The notes beneath the pieces were generated by a model, which saw only the letters and a program-made list of their open reading frames with translations, was not told the DNA's origin and did no database searches. Made by a program: the position numbers and the translations under genes. 64,000 nucleotides of DNA, from the NCBI RefSeq assembly GCF_040239565.1, contig NZ_JBEHWS010000008.1, positions 62,001 through 126,000 of the forward strand, read 5' to 3'. Below, piece after piece: positions 35,497 to 44,743 of this stretch (positions within the stretch are counted from its first letter, which is position 1; each line of letters opens with the position of its first letter). This stretch comes from Fulvimarina sp040239565 (GTDB lineage: Bacteria > Pseudomonadota > Alphaproteobacteria > Rhizobiales > Rhizobiaceae).

Positions 35497-36549
35497 ATGT
35501 CGAATTTCCTCGTCTCCAGCCTGTCTCTTACGGGAGCGCCGCGAGCCACCATTTCTCGTGTTCAACAGGAACTTACGATCGCTCAAACAGAGGTCGCCAC
35601 GGGCCGCTTTGCCGATGTTGGCAAGAATCTCGGTATTTCCGTTGGGCGAACCATCACGATGCGGGCAGAGCTTTCCAATATGGAAAAGCTCACGACCAAC
35701 AACAAAGCTGTCGCACAGCGGTTCGAAACCATGCAGGCTGTGATGGGCACGATCGCAGATACGGGTGAGAGCCTGCTGGCCACACTGATTTCGGGATCCA
35801 ACACGGATGCCGGATCGCGAACCAATCAGCGGTCCGCCACTGCCAATATCGGCCAGATCGTCAGTGGGCTGAATGGGTATTTTGGTTCCCGTTACCTCTT
35901 CTCGGGCGCAAAGACAGATACCACACCGATGAAGACAGCACTCGTCGACGATTTCGCTTCATCGGCGGCTTCAACAGCGGTGGATACGGCCTGGACGAAC
36001 TACGTTAATGCCAATGCCGGCGGCGACTCCTCCCTGCTGACTCCCGCCCAAATGGAAGACTTCCTCACGAACGATTTCGACGCTCTCTTCCAGACTCCGA
36101 ACTGGGAGGCCAATTGGTCGGATGCTTCCGACAACCAGGCCACGAGCCGGATCGGCGAGAACGACTTCATCCAGAGCTCGCTTTCGGCCAATGACGAAAG
36201 CTTCCGCAACATCATCAAATCTTACGTCATGCTGTCCAAGTTCAGCGGCGAAAATCTCGATCTCGAAACGCGTCAGGTTCTCACAAGCACCTCCATTGAA
36301 ACTCTCTCGAATGGCCTCGCTGAGCTGACGGACCTGCGCTCCGAAATCGGCCTTCTCGAAGAACGTGTCAGCATGGCTAACGAGGGCTTGAAGACGCAGA
36401 GCGCGGTGCTGGAGATCGCGATAGGAAAGGAAGAAGAGGTCGATGTTTATGAAGCCAAGATTCGGATCGACAGTCTGATGAACACGCTGGAGATGTCTTA
36501 CTCCCTTACGGCGCGTATCTCACGGATGAGCCTGCTCAACTTCCTTTAA
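35497..36549 (+). CDS. flgL: Flagellar hook-associated protein 3
   Basis: 350 residues with the flagellin-like N-terminal coil (ISRVQQELTIAQTEVATGRF), SGLNGYFGSRYLFSGAKTDT and the C-terminal helix (MNTLEMSYSLTARISRMSLL). It is the second junction protein. A 134-bp gap before flaF may hold a promoter for the regulators that follow. Confidence 0.93.
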   Translation: MSNFLVSSLSLTGAPRATISRVQQELTIAQTEVATGRFADVGKNLGISVGRTITMRAELSNMEKLTTNNKAVAQRFETMQAVMGTIADTGESLLATLISGSNTDAGSRTNQRSATANIGQIVSGLNGYFGSRYLFSGAKTDTTPMKTALVDDFASSAASTAVDTAWTNYVNANAGGDSSLLTPAQMEDFLTNDFDALFQTPNWEANWSDASDNQATSRIGENDFIQSSLSANDESFRNIIKSYVMLSKFSGENLDLETRQVLTSTSIETLSNGLAELTDLRSEIGLLEERVSMANEGLKTQSAVLEIAIGKEEEVDVYEAKIRIDSLMNTLEMSYSLTARISRMSLLNFL

Positions 36550-36683
36550 TTCTAACGCGGGTATGATCCCGCGTCCGAGATCAAGCGCCTGAACATCATT
36601 GTCGGGTGATGATAGCGACACGCCAGAAACAGGACTGTCCGCAGCCTTAAAGAAGGTGAGGACCCGCATACCAAGGGGTTTCA

Positions 36684-37031
36684 ATGTATCAGTTTTCCTA
36701 CGCGGAAGTGGCTCAGGACACGGCGGTCGATGCGCGCGAGCGCGAGCGCCAGGCCTTTGACCACTCGATCGCGCTTCTCGAGAAAGCCGAGAAGAGCGGT
36801 CCGCGAAGCCGTGATGCGATCGAAGCGGTCTACATCACGCGTAGCTTCTGGGCGATCCTGATCGAGGATCTAGGTAGCGCCGAAAACGGACTTCCTGAAG
36901 AGCTTCGCGCCGAACTCATTTCCATCGGCCTCTGGATCATGGCCGAGGCTGAGTCCATCCGCGTCGGCAAGTCGACGAACTTCCAGGGGATCATCGAGAT
37001 TTCCCGCCTTATCCGCGACGGTCTGAATTAA
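36684..37031 (+). CDS. flaF: Flagellin synthesis regulator FlaF
   Basis: 115 residues matching FlaF: MYQFSYAEVAQDTAVDARER, ALFWAILIEDL-like SFWAILIEDLGSAEN, LRAELISIGLWIMAEAESIR. It promotes flagellin production and secretion in Alphaproteobacteria. Its stop shares a base with the flbT start. Confidence 0.92.
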   Translation: MYQFSYAEVAQDTAVDARERERQAFDHSIALLEKAEKSGPRSRDAIEAVYITRSFWAILIEDLGSAENGLPEELRAELISIGLWIMAEAESIRVGKSTNFQGIIEISRLIRDGLN

Positions 37032-37507
37032 TGTCTACGCTCAGGATATCCCTGCGCGCGGGCGAGCGCATCTTTGTGAATGGCGCCGTTATGAAGGTCG
37101 ATCGCAAGACGACCCTCGAATTCCTGAACGACGTGACCTTTCTTCTCGAAAGCCACGTCATGCAGGCCGAGAACGCGACAACGCCCCTGCGCCAGATCTA
37201 TTTCGTCGTGCAGATGATGCTGATGGATCCGGCCAACCAGGATGGGCCGAGGGCGGTCTTCAACGACAGCCTCGCCCGGATGCTCAAGACCTATTCGAAC
37301 GGGGACATCCTTGAGGGCCTTCTCGAAATCGAGGAGATGGTCGGGCGAGGCCGGGCTTTCGAGGCGCTGAAGCGTCTACGTTCGCTGATCCCGGTCGAAG
37401 ATGAAATTCTCGGACGGCCGGAAAGCGGCGTCGTCCGTCCCGCCGCACCGCGAGTTATCAAAAGTGAAAATCAGAAACTCCGCATGGCGGCAGGAGGCAT
37501 GTCATGA
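37031..37507 (+). CDS. flbT: Flagellin mRNA regulator FlbT
   Basis: 158 residues with the FlbT pattern (LRISLRAGERIFVNGAVMKV; DVTFLLESHVMQ; ATTPLRQIYFVVQMMLMDP). FlbT binds flagellin mRNA and opposes FlaF. It overlaps flgD by ATGA. Confidence 0.93.
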   Translation: MSTLRISLRAGERIFVNGAVMKVDRKTTLEFLNDVTFLLESHVMQAENATTPLRQIYFVVQMMLMDPANQDGPRAVFNDSLARMLKTYSNGDILEGLLEIEEMVGRGRAFEALKRLRSLIPVEDEILGRPESGVVRPAAPRVIKSENQKLRMAAGGMS

Positions 37508-37914
37508 GCGTTGACGCTGTAGGGGCCACCCAACAGGCACAGACGATGTCCGCACAGAGCGGTATCACCAAAGGCGGCGCGTCCGAAATGGACTACGACG
37601 CCTTTCTTCAGCTGCTCGTGGCGCAGATGAAGAACCAGGACCCGCTCAATCCGGCGGCGTCCACCGAATATGTCGCGCAGTTCGCGACCTTCGCCAATGT
37701 CGAGCAGGCGATCCAGACCAACAACCGTCTTGAAAGCATGATGACCGTCTCGGCGCTGACCCAGGCTGATGCCCTGATCGGACGGACGATCATGTCGGCT
37801 GACGGCACGACGAGCGGAACGGTAGCCAGCATCCGCTCCGTGGATGGCGGTATCCAGGCGACGACCTCGAGCGGTGATACGATCATGCTCGGCAACGGCG
37901 TTTCGGTGGCCTGA
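37504..37914 (+). CDS. flgD: Flagellar hook capping protein
   Basis: 136 residues, the short alphaproteobacterial form that keeps only the N-terminal cap domain: MDYDAFLQLLVAQMKNQDPL, AASTEYVAQFATFANVEQA, ALIGRTIMSADG. It caps the growing hook. A 111-bp gap precedes fliQ. Confidence 0.93.
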   Translation: MSVDAVGATQQAQTMSAQSGITKGGASEMDYDAFLQLLVAQMKNQDPLNPAASTEYVAQFATFANVEQAIQTNNRLESMMTVSALTQADALIGRTIMSADGTTSGTVASIRSVDGGIQATTSSGDTIMLGNGVSVA

Positions 37915-38025
37915 CCGCCGCGATTGCATATCGAGCCGAGGCTTTTGACAGCGAAATTCCCGGCTCCTGACTTCGAATACGGCGACCATGATGGTCGACC
38001 GGCCAAGCTATGAAGGCTTACACCC

Positions 38026-38304
38026 ATGAATCAGGCTGACGCGATCGATATCGTCCAGGAAGCGATCTGGACAATTATTACCGCATGCGCACCTGCGGTC
38101 GGCGCGGCGATGGCCGTCGGTATCGCCATCGCCCTGTTCCAGGCCCTCACCCAGATCCAGGAAATGACGCTGACCTTCGTGCCGAAGATCCTGGCGATCT
38201 TCGTGGTCATCGCGGTATCGGCCTCATTTACCGGCGCGCAGGTCTATGCGTTCACGCAGGAAGCCTATGGCCGGATCGAGTCCGGCTTCGACGTCAGCCC
38301 GTAA
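38026..38304 (+). CDS. fliQ: Flagellar export apparatus protein FliQ
   Basis: 92 residues, two membrane helices (about 15-38 and 52-76) with VGIAIALFQALTQIQEMTLT between. Part of the export gate with FliP and FliR. In related bacteria fliQ sits before flhA and fliR; here neither follows. Confidence 0.93.
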   Translation: MNQADAIDIVQEAIWTIITACAPAVGAAMAVGIAIALFQALTQIQEMTLTFVPKILAIFVVIAVSASFTGAQVYAFTQEAYGRIESGFDVSP

Positions 38305-38350
38305 AGCTCAAATCTTTCGGCTTCGGTAAGGCTGACATCAGTCTCCCCTC

Positions 38351-38366
38351 TTAAGACATCTTTAAC
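38351..38366 (+). promoter_or_regulatory. CtrA-type box upstream of fliL
   Basis: TTAA-GACATCT-TTAAC is a full match to the CtrA consensus TTAA-N7-TTAAC, 67 bp before the fliL start. In Caulobacter the fliL promoter is CtrA-controlled, so cell-cycle control of fliL-fliP is plausible here. Confidence 0.65.
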
Positions 38367-38432
38367 GTTTCCCCGCGGCTGCCATGATGGCGGTCGCGAG
38401 GGTTTCGAGGATCATTTCGGAAGGGCTCTCGA

Positions 38433-38996
38433 ATGGACGAGACCATCGATTTGCAGATCGAGGACGAGACGAAGAAGAAGGGCGGCATGATGCCCCTGAT
38501 CGTCGCCCTCGGACTTGTTACCCTGATTGGCGGCGGCGGTGGCGCTGCGATGGGTGTGCTGCTGAGCGGCGGATCGAGCAGCGAGGAGGCAGCGCCTCCC
38601 GCTGAAGAACACGCCGAAGCGCCGGCAGAGGAAGAGCAGGCGGCCGAGGCGCACGGCGAAGACGGCGAGGAGAGCATCTCCGAAATTGCCCAGGCTGAGG
38701 AAAAGCCGCTTCGCATCATCGAGCTAAATCCGGTCCTGACGAACCTTTACAATCCAGCCACGTCCTGGATCCGGATCGAGGCCGCGATCATCATGAAGGA
38801 CGACGCCGAGACCGATCCCGCGATTCTTGCGGCCGAGATCGAGGCCGATACCCTGGCCTTCGCACGCTCGCTTCAGATTGCCCAAGTCGAAGGCACGCGG
38901 GGCCTCCTGCATCTCAGAGACGACCTGCGCGAACGCGCCAAACTGCGCTCGCCCGCCGTTGTCGACTATCTCATCAAGGCAATGGTCGTCGAATGA
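38433..38996 (+). CDS. fliL: Flagellar basal body-associated protein FliL
   Basis: 187 residues: a short cytoplasmic start, one membrane helix (about 20-45, MMPLIVALGLVTLIGGGG), an acidic Ala/Glu-rich linker (about 50-85), then the periplasmic FliL domain (LRIIELNPVLTNLYNP). It supports stator function. It overlaps fliP by ATGA. The acidic linker is longer and more repetitive than in enteric FliL. Confidence 0.92.
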   Translation: MDETIDLQIEDETKKKGGMMPLIVALGLVTLIGGGGGAAMGVLLSGGSSSEEAAPPAEEHAEAPAEEEQAAEAHGEDGEESISEIAQAEEKPLRIIELNPVLTNLYNPATSWIRIEAAIIMKDDAETDPAILAAEIEADTLAFARSLQIAQVEGTRGLLHLRDDLRERAKLRSPAVVDYLIKAMVVE

Positions 38997-39787
38997 GACC
39001 CTCGGTTTCGCGTGCGGCCCTTCGGCTCGCTATCGTTCTTCTGGGCCTCGTCGGCCTGGCGACCGCGGCCAATGCCCAGATGGCCGACCCCTCCAGCCTT
39101 GCAGACCTGATACCCCAGGGTGATGGCACGATTTCGGGCCGCATCATCCAGCTCTTCGGTATCGTCACCGTGCTCTCGATTGCGCCGGGCCTCCTCGTCA
39201 TGGTGACGGCCTTCACGCGCATCGTCATCGCGCTGTCGATCATGCGGACCGGTCTCGGCCTTCAAACGACGCCGGCGAACCTCATCATCATCTCGCTCGC
39301 GCTGTTCATGACCTTCTTCGTCATGTCGCCCACCTTCGACCGGGCGTGGAACGACGGCCTTCAGCCGCTGCTGGAGAACGAGATCGACGAAGAGGAGGCG
39401 TTCTACCGGATCGCCGATCCGTTCAAGGAATTCATGCTGACCCAGGTGCGTCCGTCGGACCTTCAGCTCTTCGGCGACATTGCCGCTGTCACCGGTCGCG
39501 ATCGTTTGCAGCCGGAAGAGCAGGGCGCTTCCGACGAGCGCGAAGTCGAGCTTCGCGTGCTGATTCCCGCCTTCATGATCTCGGAACTGCGGCGCGGCTT
39601 CGAAATCGGCTTCCTGATCGTGCTGCCATTCCTCGTCATCGACATGATCGTCGCCACGCTGACCATGTCCATGGGCATGATGATGCTGCCGCCGACCATC
39701 ATATCGTTGCCGTTCAAGATCCTGTTTTTCGTCCTGATCGACGGCTGGAATCTGCTGGTGGGATCGCTGGTACGAAGTTTCTTCTAG
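38993..39787 (+). CDS. fliP: Flagellar export apparatus protein FliP
   Basis: 264 residues with an N-terminal signal peptide (RAALRLAIVLLGLVGLATAA) and four membrane segments; family motifs GIVTVLSIAPGLLVMVTAFT, RTGLGLQTTPANLIIISLAL, FLIVLPFLVIDMIVATLTMS, GMMMLPPTIISLPFKILFFV. Last of this flagellar run; the next gene is on the opposite strand. Confidence 0.95.
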   Translation: MRPSVSRAALRLAIVLLGLVGLATAANAQMADPSSLADLIPQGDGTISGRIIQLFGIVTVLSIAPGLLVMVTAFTRIVIALSIMRTGLGLQTTPANLIIISLALFMTFFVMSPTFDRAWNDGLQPLLENEIDEEEAFYRIADPFKEFMLTQVRPSDLQLFGDIAAVTGRDRLQPEEQGASDEREVELRVLIPAFMISELRRGFEIGFLIVLPFLVIDMIVATLTMSMGMMMLPPTIISLPFKILFFVLIDGWNLLVGSLVRSFF

Positions 39788-39838
39788 CGGCGGCATCCGA
39801 AGGCACGGCGCGGCTATTATGACCGCCGCATCGCGCCG

Positions 39839-40216
39839 TCAGACTTCCAAAACTTCCTGGAAGGCATCGGGGTGGGTCTTTCGGGCGGCGTTCTCGTCGA
39901 TGCGGAGCAGGGCTTCGTAGGACTGCGGGTCGAACGGATGTTCTGCCGGCACGATCTCCCGGTTGAAGAGCCATGAGATGCGCCCCGCATCGAGATTGCC
40001 GCGCTCGAACGGCTCGTCGCCGAACATATGCCAGATGGCATGCAGGAAGGCGGTGTCCGCAAGCTTTTCGGTGGACGTCCGATCGTGGAAACGCTTGCGT
40101 TCGATGATCTTCGTCGCGCCCTTCGGGTTCGCCCGTCGGACCGTGAACTGGAAGCCCGTGCCCGGCAGGCCGGACGGAAAACCGCGATGCTTGGTCATGG
40201 GCGGGAGTTTCGGCAT
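39839..40216 (-). CDS. Hypothetical protein
   Basis: 125 residues (119 if the ATG at 40198 is used). Contains FLHAIWHMFGDEPFERG and LFNREIVPAEHPFDPQSYE; balanced composition and no membrane segment. It converges with fliP. I do not recognise a family; the sequence bias is that of a real gene. Confidence 0.6.
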   Translation of the reverse strand: MPKLPPMTKHRGFPSGLPGTGFQFTVRRANPKGATKIIERKRFHDRTSTEKLADTAFLHAIWHMFGDEPFERGNLDAGRISWLFNREIVPAEHPFDPQSYEALLRIDENAARKTHPDAFQEVLEV

Positions 40217-40619
40217 GGCTCGGCTTTCGTCGTACGGCGTATTCTGGATGATGCGAGTGTAACGCCGTCACCTTCTAATGCGCATTGCAGGTCGCCGGAA
40301 GACCGATTGCGATCGAGCAAATTCCAAACTTGCCTGTGCAGGCTTCGAAAGGCGTTGTCGGAATTCAATCCGACCAAGCGTCTCCGTCCGATTGAGAATG
40401 CGATTATGCCGGAACCCATGTTCATCGATCGGGTGTCCGCCGCTCTCCTGCCGAAAATATTACTATTATAAGTCAACTTTGTTGCTACTTTTAACGATTT
40501 CCTCACAGTTTTGACAACTACTCTTAAGTCCATCGTGTTGATCGCAATCAGCGAAAACGGGTCGGCCCGTAGCGTTCTCAGTGCTCTTCGGGTCGAAGCT
40601 CTGCCTGGAGGCCGCCGCC
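40217..40619. other. Intergenic region upstream of the chemoreceptor gene
   Basis: No gene seen. It has the most AT-rich stretch nearby (about 40455-40525), with a TTGACA at 40511-40516 and half-sites of TTAAC type, so it probably holds the promoter of the chemoreceptor gene. Confidence 0.4.
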
Positions 40620-42080
40620 GTGTCATTCTTTCGCAAACGTTCCAACGCCGAGCGTCGCGAGGCATCGCCGGCTGTTCCCGATGCGCTTGCCGCCTTCGCC
40701 TCAATGGCCGTGCCGGCCTTCGTCCTCGGACGGGATGGGGCCGTGGCGATGTGGAATCCGGCCTGCGAGGCATTGACTGGCCTCAAGGCTAAAGACGTCA
40801 TGGGCACGAAGGACCACTGGAAGGGTTTTTACGCCGCAGCCCGTCCATGCCTTGCCGATCTGGCCTTCGGCAAGAATCCCGAAGCCGTCGCCGCACTCTA
40901 TGCCGCTCAGGAACGCTCCCTCGACAGCGCCAATCTTCGCGCCCAGAACTGGTGCGATCTGCCCTGCGGCAAGCGCCGCTATCTTCTGATCGACGCCTGC
41001 CCGATCTTCGACGAAGCCGGCGAGATCTGTGCCGTCGTCGAGACCCTTCAGGACATGACGGTGAACGAGGAAGCAAGGCTCGCGGCGATCGCGCAGAAAG
41101 AACAGCAGACAGCCGTCGTCGGGACGATCGGAACGGCGCTCAAGGCGCTGGCGTCAGGTGAGCTCGCGACGCGCATCGACACCGATTTCCCGGGCGAATA
41201 CGAGGTGCTCCGCCGCGACTTCAATGCGGCCGTCGGCGCCCTCGCCAGGGCCATCGTCGCCGTCAGCGACAAGGCAGAGGGTATCCGTACCGGCTGCTCC
41301 GAACTCGCTGCGGCCGCAAGCGATTTTGCGATACGCACGGAGCGCGAAGCGGCGAACGTGGAGGAAGCGGCGCACGAGGTCAGCCGGATCAGCACCGCCG
41401 TGATCGAAACCAGCAGTGGTCTGGTCAATGCGCGCCGGGTCATTGCGCAGGCCCGCGCTGATTCCGCCCGCTCGGAAGAGGTCATTCAGCAGACTATCGC
41501 TTCGATCAAGGCGATCGAAGCTTCTTCCGACAAGATCGCGCAAATCATCGGCGTCATCGATGAGATCGCCTTCCAGACCAATCTTCTTGCTCTCAATGCT
41601 GGCGTGGAAGCTGCAAGGGCAGGTGAGGCGGGGCGCGGATTCGCGATCGTCGCCCAGGAGGTGCGGGGCCTGGCCCAGCGCTCGGCCGATGCCGCGCGCG
41701 AGATCAAGACCCTGATCACCAATTCCAGCGAGGAAGTTGCCGACGGCTCGCGGCTCGTCGGCGAAACGGGGACCTTCCTGAAGGCTATCGTCGAACAGGT
41801 TCTGGAGATCGACACACTCGTCGTCGGCCTTGCAGGAGCAGCCGAAGATCAGTCCACGCGCATCAAGAAGGTGGATTCAAGCGTCTCGGATATCGACCGC
41901 ATGGTCCAGCAGAACGCGGCCATGGCGGAAGAAACATCCGCGGCAAGCCAGAGCTTGACGGATGAGACCAACGACCTGACGAGTTTGCTCTCCCGCTTCA
42001 GCACCTCGGAGTCCGGCGCTTCCCACAGGGACAGGCCACGATCGCACCGGTACGACTACGCAGAAAGCGCCGCGGCCTGA
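40620..42080 (+). CDS. Cytoplasmic methyl-accepting chemotaxis protein with PAS domain
   Basis: 486 residues from GTG 40620, selected because GGAGG lies eight bases upstream; an in-frame start at 40581 has no such support. A PAS domain (about 20-145, VLGRDGAVAMWNPACEALTG) precedes a HAMP-like stretch and the signalling hairpin EIAFQTNLLALNAGVEAARA, then GRGFAIVAQEVRGLAQRSA. There are no membrane segments, so it senses an internal signal, perhaps redox. No chemotaxis kinase genes are adjacent. Confidence 0.93.
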   Translation: MSFFRKRSNAERREASPAVPDALAAFASMAVPAFVLGRDGAVAMWNPACEALTGLKAKDVMGTKDHWKGFYAAARPCLADLAFGKNPEAVAALYAAQERSLDSANLRAQNWCDLPCGKRRYLLIDACPIFDEAGEICAVVETLQDMTVNEEARLAAIAQKEQQTAVVGTIGTALKALASGELATRIDTDFPGEYEVLRRDFNAAVGALARAIVAVSDKAEGIRTGCSELAAAASDFAIRTEREAANVEEAAHEVSRISTAVIETSSGLVNARRVIAQARADSARSEEVIQQTIASIKAIEASSDKIAQIIGVIDEIAFQTNLLALNAGVEAARAGEAGRGFAIVAQEVRGLAQRSADAAREIKTLITNSSEEVADGSRLVGETGTFLKAIVEQVLEIDTLVVGLAGAAEDQSTRIKKVDSSVSDIDRMVQQNAAMAEETSAASQSLTDETNDLTSLLSRFSTSESGASHRDRPRSHRYDYAESAAA

Positions 42081-42369
42081 GGGGTTCGGCGCGGATAAAC
42101 TCGTAGCTCCGTTGCCACCGACCGGCATAGAAAACTGTCGAGCTGAACGGCGTCGGGACCTGCCGTATCGTTCCCGCACGCCGGTGACTATTCCGCTGGG
42201 TAATTGCCTTGGTGGTCAGTGACCGTTCTCAACGTCCGACTCAAACAGTCCTCGACAAATTTATTTGCCCCCGGTTCCTTCCGTCTGAGTCGCATGCCGG
42301 TATAGGGAACGCCCCGCGCGGGTGATTGCGCCGGTGCGAATCGAGAGATTGCGACAAGGACGTTTTCAG

Positions 42370-43422
42370 ATGGCCGTAGGTGATAGAATTCGGGCCCGAG
42401 CACCTACTCAAGTGGTTCGGCAGCTTGCTCTGACCGTCGTCCTTATCCTCGTCGCAATGACGCTTTCTCATATTCCGCTGCCGGGGCTGAAGATTTCAGC
42501 CGATCCTATGAATTTCGAGACTCTCGTTCGCGCGGCATCGGTCGTCACAGTGGCCGGCGGCGCATGGATGCACGCGTACCTTGTTGTCCAGACTTTGGCA
42601 TTGGCGCTGCCGCAAAGGGTCAGCCGGTTTTTCGCCAATAACGGGTTTGTCGATCCATTTGCGCGCTCCGTCGTCATTTTCGCGATACCGATATCGGTCA
42701 TGCAGGCAATCGGCATCGTTGCCGGATTGGAATCGTCTGCCAATTTGACATTCGTGTTTCCGGACTATGCTTTGTCGACGGTCATCATCGGTGCTACCGG
42801 TGGGATGATCATCTGGATCACTCTCGGCTCACTGATCGAACGCATGGGGACCGGGGGCGGCTTCTGGCTGCTGCTCGTCATCAACCCCCTATCGTCGCTT
42901 GTTCCCAATATTGGCAGTGCGTTCGAGTTGCTAAGAGCGGGTGTACTGCCCGCGAAGACGTTGCTCCTTTCTCTCCTTGCCTATCTTGCCGTGTTCTGCG
43001 GCGTGACCCTCTTATTGCTCGCGCGCAGAAATGATGGATTGACTCGAGCCGAGCCGATTGTTCTTCCGTTGTTTCTCGGCAGCTTCGTCTACTGGATTGT
43101 TTTGCCAATTTTGGTGCCAGCGTCCGGAGAATACGGCCAGCCGACGGTGTTGTACGGCCTTCTTTTCGCAGCGTATGGCACTCTGCCTGTTATCGGCACG
43201 GCAATCGCGACCGCGCTGGTCGCGCTGCGCTTTGCTTCGTTCGAGAAGGCGTGGAGACAATTTCCGTTCGTCGCAATGTTCCTCGTTGTCGTCGGCCTCG
43301 CCGTGGAAGTTGCGTTAAGGTATGGCATCTATGCGCCGATCGATGCAGCCAACACCGTTCTCGTTGCGGCTATTGCGGTCGGTGCGATCGTCGGTGTGCG
43401 AGAACGCATGTCCAGCATCTAG
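42370..43422 (+). CDS. Divergent SecY-like membrane protein
   Basis: 350 residues from ATG 42370 (AAGGA upstream), about ten hydrophobic segments. It echoes SecY in order: LSHIPLPGLKI after helix 1 (SecY: YIPLPGI), a plug-like stretch, WMHAYLVVQTLALALP (SecY: ISASIIIQLL...P), and GSLIERMGTGGGFWLLLVIN (SecY: GEQITERGIGNGISLII). The tips that bind ribosome and SecA look short, and the total is about 90 residues below SecY. No secE or ribosomal genes are adjacent. Most likely a SecY paralogue of unknown role; a general transporter is the alternative. Confidence 0.65.
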   Translation: MAVGDRIRARAPTQVVRQLALTVVLILVAMTLSHIPLPGLKISADPMNFETLVRAASVVTVAGGAWMHAYLVVQTLALALPQRVSRFFANNGFVDPFARSVVIFAIPISVMQAIGIVAGLESSANLTFVFPDYALSTVIIGATGGMIIWITLGSLIERMGTGGGFWLLLVINPLSSLVPNIGSAFELLRAGVLPAKTLLLSLLAYLAVFCGVTLLLLARRNDGLTRAEPIVLPLFLGSFVYWIVLPILVPASGEYGQPTVLYGLLFAAYGTLPVIGTAIATALVALRFASFEKAWRQFPFVAMFLVVVGLAVEVALRYGIYAPIDAANTVLVAAIAVGAIVGVRERMSSI

Positions 43423-43442
43423 AACGGCTTGGCACGACCGCC

Positions 43443-44738
43443 CTACCGCAGCAGGATGACCTGAATATCCGCAACATTGGTCCCGGTCGCGCCAGTCTTG
43501 ACCAGTGCGTCGGCGGCGTCGAGGGCGGGGTTGGAGTCGTTGTCCGTCAGCTTGCTCTGAGGGTCGAGGCCGGCCTCTCGCATCTTGCCGAGGGTCTCGC
43601 GGTCGACGATCGCGCCGGCTGCGTCCGTGGGGCCATCGCGGCCGTCCGTGCCGCCCGATAGGAAGACCCAGTCGCCTGTGATCGGTTCGTCTTCGGCGAG
43701 CATGGCGAAGCGCATCGCCATTTCCTGATTGCGGCCGCCCTTGCCGCTGCCCTTGAGGACGACCGTTGTTTCGCCGCCGGCGATGACAGCGATCGGCTTG
43801 CCGCCCGAGGAATGGTTGTTCAGGAGTTCGCGCAACCGTTTGGCGGCGTCGGCGACGTCGCCGTCAAGCCAGCCTTTCACGCGGTCGGTGAGATAGCCCA
43901 TTTCTTCGGCTGCCGACTCCGCCGCATCGCAGCTGAGAGTGTTGGAGCCGATGATGACGGTCTCGAAATCCTGCGAGGAAAAATCCTGACTGTCGCCGGT
44001 TTCGCGAAGCCGGGCGAGGACGGCTTCGGGGAGCTTGTCCTGGATGCCGTAGCGCTCAACGATTCCGAGGGCGGCTTCAGGCGCGTCTGAAGAGGGGGCG
44101 CTTGGACCGGAGGCGACCGATTTCGGATCGTCTCCAGGTACGTCGGAAAGGATGAGGGACAGGACGCGAGCCGGCGCGGCGCGTTTGAGAAGCCCGCCGC
44201 CTTTCAGGCGCGAAAGCTTGCGGCGCACCGTGTTGATCTCGTCGATCGGTGCCCCGCAGCCGAGGAGCGCATCGTTGACGGCGATCTTGTCTTCGAGCGT
44301 CAGGCCTTCGGCGGGTGCGGTGAGAAGCGCCGAACCGCCACCCGAGACGAGGACGAGCACGAGATCGCCTTCTTCCGCGCTGTCGGCCGCCGCCTCGATC
44401 GCTTCGGCGCCCTTTTCGCTGCCTTCGGTGGGCGTCGGATGGCCACCGACATAGGTATCGACGCCTGCGATCACCCTGGCCGCATCCTGCGTGGTGACGG
44501 CGACGCCGGCTTTCAGCTTGTCCTGAACGTAGGGGAGGGCCGCTTCCGCCATCTGCGTAGCGGCCTTGCCGAAGGCGATGAGGACGATCCCTTTCGCGTC
44601 GAGGATCTGTTCCTGCCGATCCCGAAGCGCGGCTTCCACCGCGCTCGCCGGATCGGCGGCCTCGACAGCGCGTTTGAAGATCGCCTCGGCATCGGCGCGA
44701 AGCGAACGCTCGCCCTGCGGTTCCTGCGTCTCGGACAT
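43443..44738 (-). CDS. gck: Glycerate 2-kinase (MOFRL family)
   Basis: 431 residues from the ATG at 44738. GckA-type: GIVLIAFGKAATQMAEAALP, GGHPTPTEGSEKGAEAI, LVSGGGSALLTAPAEG, RKLSRLKGGGLLK, and the C-terminal MOFRL domain with GKGGRNQEMAMRFA and FLSGGTDGRDGPTDAAGAIV. It makes 2-phosphoglycerate in the serine cycle. It starts 5 bp after hprA ends; last gene of the operon. Confidence 0.94.
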   Translation of the reverse strand: MSETQEPQGERSLRADAEAIFKRAVEAADPASAVEAALRDRQEQILDAKGIVLIAFGKAATQMAEAALPYVQDKLKAGVAVTTQDAARVIAGVDTYVGGHPTPTEGSEKGAEAIEAAADSAEEGDLVLVLVSGGGSALLTAPAEGLTLEDKIAVNDALLGCGAPIDEINTVRRKLSRLKGGGLLKRAAPARVLSLILSDVPGDDPKSVASGPSAPSSDAPEAALGIVERYGIQDKLPEAVLARLRETGDSQDFSSQDFETVIIGSNTLSCDAAESAAEEMGYLTDRVKGWLDGDVADAAKRLRELLNNHSSGGKPIAVIAGGETTVVLKGSGKGGRNQEMAMRFAMLAEDEPITGDWVFLSGGTDGRDGPTDAAGAIVDRETLGKMREAGLDPQSKLTDNDSNPALDAADALVKTGATGTNVADIQVILLR

Positions 44739-44743
44739 GGGCT

